In this document: in pieces, positions 1-4,756 of the stretch
How positions within the stretch are numbered: the stretch's first letter is position 1
Layout: each line of letters opens with the position of its first letter
IMG/VR virus record: IMGVR_UViG_3300008117_000371
Span: 1 to 20,685 of that record
Origin: a virus
Length of the DNA stretch: 20,685 bases
Reading direction: 5' to 3' (one strand)
Notes under the pieces: model-generated
Told to the model about the DNA's origin: nothing
Seen by the model: the letters and a program-made list of their open reading frames with translations, nothing else
Databases searched by the model: none
Translations under genes and position numbers: made by a program

Positions 1-81
1 ATTACAAGGTCGTGATAGTGTACAATGTGTTACAACAACAAAATCATTTTTGCCGTTAGGCATATTTTATAACATTACCTA

Positions 82-107
82 AACAAAAGGTGAATTTACC
101 TTTTGTT
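82..107. repeat. Perfect inverted repeat (10-bp arms)
   Basis: AACAAAAGGT (82-91) and ACCTTTTGTT (98-107) are perfect complements around a 6-nt centre. The right arm runs into the TGTTA element at 104-108. It is one of several interval palindromes in the array. Confidence 0.8.
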
Positions 108-147
108 ATGAATTGTCCCGAAAATAGTGTAATTAGTGTTATTAAAA

Positions 148-160
148 TGGGATATTCCCA
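148..160. repeat. Small palindrome TGGGA-tat-TCCCA
   Basis: TGGGA (148-152) and TCCCA (156-160) flank a 3-nt centre. The interval is bounded by TGTTATT (137-143) and its complement AATAACA (175-181), so both inner and outer parts are symmetric. Confidence 0.6.
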
Positions 161-254
161 AAATTACATCCTTAAATAACATTACTCACACAAATTTAGT
201 TCACCAATAGTGTAACATGTGTTATGAACTACCGTTTGTTTTTTGTTCATGTTG

Positions 255-300
255 TGTTACAAAACCAAGACCTGGATTTATTCATTCATTGTTTGTAACA
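255..300. repeat. Inverted repeat bounding one array interval
   Basis: TGTTACAAA (255-263) and TTTGTAACA (292-300) are perfect 9-bp complements at the two ends of one roughly 40-bp interval. The right arm also serves as the left arm of the next, longer hairpin at 293-336. Confidence 0.7.
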
Positions 301-336
301 TAAGATACACCAAAACCGGTGTATGTTGTGTTACAA
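293..336. repeat. Long imperfect hairpin (19-bp arms)
   Basis: Positions 293-311 pair with 318-336 around the 6-nt centre aaaacc. There is one mismatch (304/325) and one G-T pair (301/328). The core arms are ATACACC (305-311) and GGTGTAT (318-324), and the outer arms are TGTAACA and TGTTACA. It is the longest arm pair in the array. The 13-mer GTAACATAAGATA at 295-307 recurs at 371-383. Confidence 0.75.
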
Positions 337-364
337 TTATTTATCACATTCCTATATCACCATA

Positions 365-425
365 TGTTATGTAACATAAGATAAAACAAACAAACGAACT
401 TTAGTTTGTTTGTTGTTACATAACA
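365..425. repeat. Bulged hairpin between two TGTTA-N2-TAACA pairs
   Basis: AACAAACAAAC (385-395) pairs perfectly with GTTTGTTTGTT (404-414). Outside it, TGTTATGTAACA (365-376) is the complement of TGTTACATAACA (414-425). Eight unpaired bases (377-384) lie on the left side only, so the two arm pairs share position 414 and cannot both form fully. Confidence 0.65.
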
Positions 426-436
426 CAAAACATTTT

Positions 437-470
437 TAACGATAAATAAACCTTTGTTTATTTGTTGTTA
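437..470. repeat. Hairpin with 15-bp arms and 4-nt loop
   Basis: Positions 437-451 pair with 456-470 with two G-T pairs and no mismatch; the loop is 452-455. The inner core is AAATAAAC/GTTTATTT and the outer ends are TAAC/GTTA. The right arm ends in an array element (466-470). Confidence 0.7.
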
Positions 471-484
471 TACTTTATCACATA

Positions 485-543
485 GAACCTAGTTCGTAAT
501 GTGTTGTAACATTACATGAACATACATTGCCATAGGCATTGTA
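485..543. repeat. Cluster of three small palindromes at the array end
   Basis: Three dyads lie in a row. GAAC-cta-GTTC is at 485-495. GTAATGT (496-502) pairs with ACATTAC (509-515). TACATTGCC (523-531) pairs with GGCATTGTA (535-543) with one mismatch. The TGCC-ata-GGCA core of the last resembles TGCC-gtta-GGCA at 51-62 near the other end of the array. Confidence 0.55.
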
Positions 544-658
544 TTACAATGTGTTATGTAACATTAGTTAAAGTAGTAATGGATTGTTTACGGCCATAGC
601 AACAAGGGGGAGGGTACTTTCCGAACGACGGATCAGCACCGGCGGATGGGGGGTAATG

Positions 659-730
659 CCTAAAATTAGGCCTATGTCATTTCCTAAAATTACGCCCATG
701 TAATTCCCTAAATTTACGCCTACATCAGTT
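659..730. repeat. Three tandem 24-bp direct repeats
   Basis: Contiguous units lie at 659-682, 683-706 and 707-730. Each begins with CCTAAA, followed by ATTAGGCC, ATTACGCC or TTTACGCC, and then a degenerate ATGTnATTn-type end. Unit length falls in the range of plasmid replication iterons. The minus strand stays open through them and would encode an 8-residue repeat, but that reading frame is not convincing as a gene. Confidence 0.7.
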
Positions 731-732
731 AC

Positions 733-756
733 CAAAACCCCCTTGAAGGGGTTTTG
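733..756. terminator. Probable bidirectional intrinsic terminator
   Basis: CAAAACCCC (733-741) and GGGGTTTTG (748-756) form a perfect 9-bp stem around the 6-nt loop cttgaa. The A-run on the left and T-run on the right would give a U-rich tail on either strand. It may insulate the array from the first gene; no gene clearly ends here inside the window. Confidence 0.6.
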
Positions 757-775
757 TTGCACTTACAACAAGTTC

Positions 776-849
776 AATTCGGTATAATTCCGAATTATGT
801 CACAAATTTTGACAGGATTTGTGACAAGTTGTTTCCTTTTGAGGAAACA
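776..849. repeat. Three back-to-back perfect hairpins
   Basis: First hairpin: AATTCGG (776-782) with CCGAATT (790-796). Second: TGTCACAAAT (798-807) with ATTTGTGACA (817-826). Third: TGTTTCCT (830-837) with AGGAAACA (842-849). They are separated by only 1 and 3 nt. With 733-756 they make four stems in 117 bp. No protein-coding frame explains them. A structured leader RNA or a single-strand replication structure are both possible. Confidence 0.7.
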
Positions 850-868
850 GGTGCCGGTACACTCGATT

Positions 869-954
869 AGGGAGTGCTTGAGGTGTGGTTTCCTGCGTTG
901 CTTGATGGTGTAACACCGAGAGTGCTCCCTCTTATTCATATCTTATTAGAGGGA
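869..954 (+). other. Overlapping alternative stems in the leader
   Basis: CTCCCT at 925-930 can pair with AGGGAG (869-874), while TCCCTCT (926-932) can pair with AGAGGGA (948-954); the two pairings exclude each other. A 5-bp dyad GGTGT-a-ACACC (907-917) lies inside the first. This resembles an attenuator layout, but the 6-7 bp stems are weak evidence. Confidence 0.3.
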
Positions 955-1025
955 ATTTGGGGGGTAGTTAAAAAACAGCCTTCTTGATATCAAAAACGCA
1001 GATTTTTGACCACTAAAAATTGATA

Positions 1026-1066
1026 GAGTGGCATGTGGTGCCACTCGAGTGGTATGTGGTGCCACT
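1026..1066 (+). repeat. Two tandem near-identical hairpins with TGTGG loops
   Basis: Two 20-bp repeats (1026-1045, 1047-1066) are separated by one base and differ at one position (1032 C, 1053 T). Each folds as AGTGGCA or AGTGGTA, loop TGTGG, then TGCCACT. The single difference turns a C-G pair into T-G (U-G in RNA), so pairing is kept. The junction CCACTCGAGTGG (1041-1052) is itself a perfect 12-bp palindrome. The position, 66 bp before the first start codon, fits a protein-binding operator in DNA or RNA. Confidence 0.75.
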
Positions 1067-1096
1067 ACTTATGCATCTTTTGGGGTGATTTATGGT

Positions 1097-1104
1097 TATA
1101 TTTG
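1097..1104 (+). promoter_or_regulatory. Possible Bacteroidota-type -7 box
   Basis: TATATTTG matches the TAnnTTTG consensus of the Bacteroidota primary sigma factor and lies 27 bp before the first start codon. No well-spaced -33 TTG/TTTG element was found: the nearest, TTTTG at 1078-1082, is too close. The call is therefore weak. Confidence 0.3.
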
Positions 1105-1131
1105 AGGGTTGTTTGCCCGTTAGATTGATTT

Positions 1132-1611
1132 ATGCCCAAGTACCAAAGACACCGTGAGTTGATGGACCCCGATACGGGGGAGGTGGTTCTCTCGGATGAG
1201 AGGATTTTACTGATTCCTACCTCTGATTTTGACAGAGCGAGGTTTGTCAAGCTGTTTTACCCTGCCGTGCCGGTTTTAGCTCGCTGTAAGCCCTTGGAAT
1301 TCATTTTGGGTATGTACGCCTTGTCTTGCCTAAAGAATGGCACTGTGAGCCTTAAAATGAGTTTTGAGGGGTATTCCCTGTGGTGCGATGGTTTGGGTGT
1401 TCCAAGGAAGGACAAGTCCTCCTATTACCGGGCATTGAGGGGTTTGGTGGACTTGGGCTTTGTGGTACGTGGGGAGGATGGGGACATGGAGATCAACTAC
1501 GACATGGCTTTTGTGGGAAACCGGATGAAAGTGTTAAAAGCTGCTGAATCCATGAAACGAAAGACCGACCGAATTGTTAAGTTGGAAGAAGGTAAACAAG
1601 AAGAGCTATGA
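1132..1611 (+). CDS. Winged-helix protein, RepL-like replication initiator candidate
   Basis: The 159-residue protein has an N-terminal DPDTGEVV segment (12-19). A helical part follows (about 36-70), then a likely helix-turn-helix around 76-108 (FEGYSLWCDGLGVPRKDKSS, then YYRALRGLVDLGF). The wing-like strand VVRGEDGDMEINYDMAFVGNR lies at about 111-131, and the tail is basic and charged. This order, with a Y/N-rich strand followed by a G-N-R segment, resembles plasmid RepL-type winged-helix initiators (PF05732); that is recognition by eye only. A phage transcription regulator is the main alternative. The gene sits directly after the repeat arrays, where an initiator often lies beside its iterons. 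Its stop overlaps the next start (ATGA, 1608-1611), so the two are probably translationally coupled. ATG at 1132 has no Shine-Dalgarno sequence. Confidence 0.5.
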   Translation: MPKYQRHRELMDPDTGEVVLSDERILLIPTSDFDRARFVKLFYPAVPVLARCKPLEFILGMYALSCLKNGTVSLKMSFEGYSLWCDGLGVPRKDKSSYYRALRGLVDLGFVVRGEDGDMEINYDMAFVGNRMKVLKAAESMKRKTDRIVKLEEGKQEEL

Positions 1612-1880
1612 ACTACGGCCTTATTCGCAGGCACCCAGGTATGGTGGTGGAATTGATGGAGGAATACTACGATCGCTTGGATACGTCCCGGGAGATTGGC
1701 TTTGTGCCTTTGATGGCGGACCATGCGTTCTACATCAAGGACATGAACTTTGAGCTTTACCGGGAGATGCTTCACACGCCCAAGGAGGTTTACGAGCTTA
1801 TTTACCGGTCCATTCTGACCAACAGCCATTACAAAACTAAAATCCTGGACCATGACGGCCATCGAGAAGACGCTCAGTAA
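1608..1880 (+). CDS. Small hypothetical protein
   Basis: I do not recognise this 90-residue protein. It is soluble-looking, rich in Tyr, His, Met and acidic residues, with no membrane segment or signal peptide. Residues about 10-24 and 48-72 look helical. It starts inside the ATGA overlap with the upstream winged-helix gene, and its last 29 bp overlap the next gene in another frame, so the three read as one tightly packed operon. Coupling to the upstream gene suggests an accessory role, but nothing in the sequence shows what. Confidence 0.6.
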   Translation: MNYGLIRRHPGMVVELMEEYYDRLDTSREIGFVPLMADHAFYIKDMNFELYREMLHTPKEVYELIYRSILTNSHYKTKILDHDGHREDAQ

Positions 1881-2199
1881 TTACGGCTTTGAGCCCAAGA
1901 CCAGGTCTTGGATTGATGACGAGATGGAGGGTCCCGGGCTTTGGGAGAGTGCCACCCACAAGATTGTGCCGCACGAAGATGGCCGGTACACCATCCTGCA
2001 GTATGGGGAAATCACGGACTACGATGATGCCACAAAGACCTTCTCGGTGGAGAAGATCAAGAACGGCCCTGCATTCTGCTACTTTGGGATGATTGATTGG
2101 GAGGACGAGGAGTACTGTGATAAGTTGCTGACGTCTATTGGTGCGGTCATTGAGATTGACCATGGCTTTGACGACGTCTTTGGGGACGACGAGGAGTGA
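1852..2199 (+). CDS. Small acidic hypothetical protein
   Basis: This 115-residue protein is strongly acidic, ending in a D/E-rich tail (FDDVFGDDEE), with many aromatic residues and no membrane segment. It is not recognised. The start at 1852 lies 29 bp inside the previous gene in a different frame. The next in-frame ATG (codon 25) would lose conserved-looking sequence, so the overlap is accepted but not proven. Other open frames across this stretch (minus strand 1837-2163, plus strand 1889-2092) look like shadows. Small acidic phage proteins can be DNA mimics or inhibitors, but this is only a possibility. Confidence 0.6.
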   Translation: MTAIEKTLSNYGFEPKTRSWIDDEMEGPGLWESATHKIVPHEDGRYTILQYGEITDYDDATKTFSVEKIKNGPAFCYFGMIDWEDEEYCDKLLTSIGAVIEIDHGFDDVFGDDEE

Positions 2200-2245
2200 A
2201 CGATAGCCAAAGCCATATTGTTAATGATGCAGAACTAACAAAATT

Positions 2246-2962
2246 ATGGCAAGTGCAATTCGCTTTATTGAGGTAATTAACAACAACGGAACCGCTCTCA
2301 CGGGGAATGCTCTTCGTGAAACGGCTATTTCCTCTGACGACTTTAAGTGGGCTTACGCTGGCTCTGGTGCCAACCGGTACGTAGAGTTCTACGACGCGCA
2401 GATTGGTGCCAATCGGGTAGCGACAATCACCACGGGGTCTTATGGAACTCTAACGAGCGCATCGGGTACACTCACCCAGGTAACAAGCACCGTCAGCGGC
2501 ATTGGTAAGTACGATGCTCCTGTGACGGGTGTTTCTACGGCTACGGGTGCTTTTATCATCAACATGGAGCATATCGCCGTGGCTTACCTAACGGCAACCG
2601 GTTCTTCCAATGTTCAATACGTTTTCAAGAACAAGTGCTTTGAGTTTGCTATCAACAGGACTCCAACTCAGATTTACAATTCATCGACAAGCTTAGGGGC
2701 CAACAACGTAAAAACGATGTCGGCAGGATTCCCTGTATTCTTCTTTAGCGGGAACAGGATCCTGAACAACACATTTGCAACCGGAACATCTGGCTGCATC
2801 TTTGCTTTCTCAAAGCTGAAATCCGCAGGGGTTATTGCAGACGACCGTCGTTTTATTGACGCAGGAGTTACAGGCGTGGTCAGCGAAATTTACCTTGACA
2901 CCCCAGATAGTTTAGTTTTGGCTACCACAACTCCTCTTTCAACCATTATTCCCATAGTCTAA
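2246..2962 (+). CDS. Probable virion structural/decoration protein
   Basis: The 238-residue protein is Gly/Thr/Ser/Ala-rich and mostly beta-strand by appearance, without signal peptide or membrane helix, typical of phage head-decoration or fibre proteins. The N-terminus (IRFIEVINN, then DDFKWAYAG and RYVEFYD) resembles the pattern at the N-terminus of the next gene product (LIFFDFVTE, then SQIVYMYTT and KTAVVFTNG). The two may share a virion-anchoring fold. Its TAA and the next ATG overlap as TAATG (2960-2964), suggesting translational coupling. It lies between the replication-like genes and the terminase, not with the tail genes. No family could be named; a structural role is inferred from composition and neighbours. 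Confidence 0.5.
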   Translation: MASAIRFIEVINNNGTALTGNALRETAISSDDFKWAYAGSGANRYVEFYDAQIGANRVATITTGSYGTLTSASGTLTQVTSTVSGIGKYDAPVTGVSTATGAFIINMEHIAVAYLTATGSSNVQYVFKNKCFEFAINRTPTQIYNSSTSLGANNVKTMSAGFPVFFFSGNRILNNTFATGTSGCIFAFSKLKSAGVIADDRRFIDAGVTGVVSEIYLDTPDSLVLATTTPLSTIIPIV

Positions 2963-4251
2963 TGAGTGCAAAACTTATCTTCTTTGATTTTGTAACCGAA
3001 CAAGGTACGCCAAACTCTCCTTGTGCGATTAATGCGTCACAAATCGTATACATGTACACCACGCAGTCTACAAAGACTGCCGTTGTATTCACGAATGGAG
3101 ACTTAATGGTGGCAAATCAAACATTGGCGTCATTCAAGTCCGGAGAACAATCCCAAGGATTGGGTGAGTTTGTGTCTATTGGGACTCCCGATTCGTGCAA
3201 CAAGACGCCATGGGGATCGTCAAAGGGAGAGGTGTTGGTCAATACGACTTATTTAGCTCAACTTCAGCGAAGCTTATCAAAAACATCGGTTGTACTAAGT
3301 CAGCCAAGCAGCAATCCAGCCATATTTATTACATCAAAATATATTAACGATATCGTTAATGACTCAAAAATAAACGAATCTCCCTTCAATTACATAAGCT
3401 TAGATGTAACTCAGATAAGCACAAACGCTCCGGTAGTCAATGCCTTATACAGCAATGTCGGACTTACGAAGACGCAAGTAACTGGGTCTAGGAGTGCCGC
3501 TGGCACATACGATTTGGCATTCCCTACTGGGACACCGATTGGGATATCTCCATCTCTTTTCGTTTCGTCTCCAATTGCGGCGGCAAATAATCCAATTGTA
3601 AGGATTTCGGCAACATCAGCAACCGGACTTGGCATAGTAACTCAAAGCTCCGGATTTACCAATGCTGACGGCATTTTGTCAAACACCAAAATAAATATTC
3701 TTTCTTGGCCAATTACTTCGGTAATACCGGCAATTGGAGATCGGACTCAAGGAGGTATCGTTTTTTATGTTGATCAATCTACAAGAAAGGGATATGTGTT
3801 GTACGAAGGAACAGTTAACGCTTCGATTGTTTGGTGTACGCCGACCGGAACAGACGTAACAGGAGTTAGCTTTACAGTAAATTCTGCCTCAACTGGCATC
3901 GCCCAAAGTGCAACAAATACATCATTAATTGCAACAGCAGCTACTGGCGTTGGAGCATCCGTATCTGCCGAGGCTTTTTCAGCAACAGTAGGCGGGGTTA
4001 CCTATGGCGATTGGGCATTGCCTTCTGAAGGAGCCTTGAATGCCATTTATGACTCTCTTCTTTACGCAACAACTGACCCATACGGATTGCGGAGCATTAT
4101 TCCTGTAGGTGCAGATCTTTGGTCGTCAAACCAAGGGGCTTCGTCAAGTGTAGCGAGATATGTCACATTTAACACATCATCAAGAGTCAACGCTCAGAAC
4201 TTAAAAATAAATTCGTATTCCGCCTTAGCAGTTCGCGAGTTTAGTTTCTAA
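2962..4251 (+). CDS. Virion surface protein with C-terminal Lcl_C/DUF1566-like domain; candidate receptor-binding protein
   Basis: The 429-residue protein has three parts: an N-terminal beta module (about 1-75, LIFFDFVTE ... VVFTNGDLMVANQTLASF), a Ser/Thr/Asn-rich middle, and a C-terminal domain from about 257. That domain begins IGDRTQGGIVFYVDQSTRKG and later shows GDWALPSEGALNAIYDSL, LWSSNQG and a terminal ALAVREFSF. This G-G-I-V-F-Y / D-W-x-L-P-S / W-S-S / V-R-x-F series is the hallmark of the Lcl_C (DUF1566) family, a lectin-related fold frequent in Bacteroidota and phage adhesins. The gene is visibly more AT-rich than the downstream terminase. A host-binding fibre or head-surface protein is the likely role. 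Aromatic and polar residues near the C-terminus recall variable receptor proteins, but no reverse transcriptase or template repeat is visible. Confidence 0.6.
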   Translation: MSAKLIFFDFVTEQGTPNSPCAINASQIVYMYTTQSTKTAVVFTNGDLMVANQTLASFKSGEQSQGLGEFVSIGTPDSCNKTPWGSSKGEVLVNTTYLAQLQRSLSKTSVVLSQPSSNPAIFITSKYINDIVNDSKINESPFNYISLDVTQISTNAPVVNALYSNVGLTKTQVTGSRSAAGTYDLAFPTGTPIGISPSLFVSSPIAAANNPIVRISATSATGLGIVTQSSGFTNADGILSNTKINILSWPITSVIPAIGDRTQGGIVFYVDQSTRKGYVLYEGTVNASIVWCTPTGTDVTGVSFTVNSASTGIAQSATNTSLIATAATGVGASVSAEAFSATVGGVTYGDWALPSEGALNAIYDSLLYATTDPYGLRSIIPVGADLWSSNQGASSSVARYVTFNTSSRVNAQNLKINSYSALAVREFSF

Positions 4252-4273
4252 GTATAGGAACAACATTTTTTAA

Positions 4274-4756
4274 ATGCTATTTAAAATAAGTCAAGAGGAT
4301 GTCTTTGATGACAATCCTCATTTGTCCATCCTAACGGAGTTCAAGGGCATAACCTCGGACGAGTTCAAGTTCGTAGCCCTGTACGCGGATTGGAAGTCCC
4401 CCTACAAGAACCTATCCCCCGAGGAACGTTACCAAAAGGCACTACTCAACGTGTCTTCAGTCCGCAAGGACAAGATTGGCAAGTACATTGAGGCATACCA
4501 CGACATGCAGGGCATTGGTTCGGAGAGGGAGTCCCTGGAAGCTCTGGAGGCAGCCCTGTCCGAGATACGCAAGAGGCTTAAAGGGGCTCAAGGCTTGGAG
4601 GCAGACGAGATTAAGAAGCTTTCCGCATCGCTCATTGACCTGACCAAACAACGTAAGGCCATTGAGATCATGATCAACACGGAGATGAACATGGACATGC
4701 AGAAGGATTCTTCAGCTGAGGACGAGATGTCCGCCATTGACAGCTTTCACGCATGA
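4274..4756 (+). CDS. Candidate terminase small subunit
   Basis: This 160-residue protein is almost entirely charged and helical. A likely coiled coil covers about 83-135 (ESLEALEAALSEIRKRLKG, then IKKLSASLIDLTKQRKAIEI), preceded by an aromatic segment FKFVALYADWKSPYKNLSPEERY (about 31-53). Its last four bases overlap the large-terminase start (ATGA, 4753-4756). That position, the size and the oligomerising helices fit a small terminase, the ring protein that recognises phage DNA and hands it to the motor. Against this, no clear N-terminal helix-turn-helix is visible, so a different terminase accessory protein remains possible. The ATG follows an A/T-rich leader with no Shine-Dalgarno sequence. 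Confidence 0.45.
   Translation: MLFKISQEDVFDDNPHLSILTEFKGITSDEFKFVALYADWKSPYKNLSPEERYQKALLNVSSVRKDKIGKYIEAYHDMQGIGSERESLEALEAALSEIRKRLKGAQGLEADEIKKLSASLIDLTKQRKAIEIMINTEMNMDMQKDSSAEDEMSAIDSFHA

Larger units (their letters stand above)
1..565. repeat. Quasi-periodic TGTTA/TAACA element array, gene-free
   Basis: This AT-rich stretch has no credible gene. It contains 10 copies of TGTTA (starts 28, 104, 137, 220, 255, 329, 365, 414, 466, 552) and 8 of its complement TAACA (starts 70, 177, 213, 296, 372, 421, 507, 559). They group into 14 clusters centred near 30, 72, 106, 139, 179, 218, 257, 298, 331, 370, 419, 468, 509 and 557, so spacing is 33-49 bp and averages about 40. Three clusters are head-to-head pairs, TGTTA-N2-TAACA (365-376, 414-425, 552-563), and one is tail-to-tail (213-224). 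Only one further copy (911-915) was seen between 566 and 1131. The first and last clusters share ACAATGTGTTA (22-32, 546-556). The layout suits a binding-site array for a replication initiator, partition protein or repressor; function is inferred. Confidence 0.75.

Noticed and set aside
159-198. Two minus-strand TAnnTTTG matches (159-166, 191-198) as leftward promoters
   Set aside because: Such 8-mers are expected by chance in AT-rich DNA and neither has a properly spaced -33 element. Divergent transcription remains possible.
1-565. CRISPR array, because of about 40-bp periodicity
   Set aside because: The shared units are only 5-8 bp and occur in both orientations, intervals are palindromic and unequal, and no cas gene is present.
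568-762. 64-codon minus-strand frame with an 8-residue repeat, GTG start at 762
   Set aside because: The repeat follows from the 24-bp DNA repeats, a terminator-like hairpin covers the first codons, and there is no ribosome site or neighbouring minus-strand gene. A real small gene is not excluded.
3900-4251. Diversity-generating retroelement variable region at the end of the Lcl_C-like gene
   Set aside because: No template repeat or reverse transcriptase was seen in the window, and adenine-rich codons are not concentrated enough.
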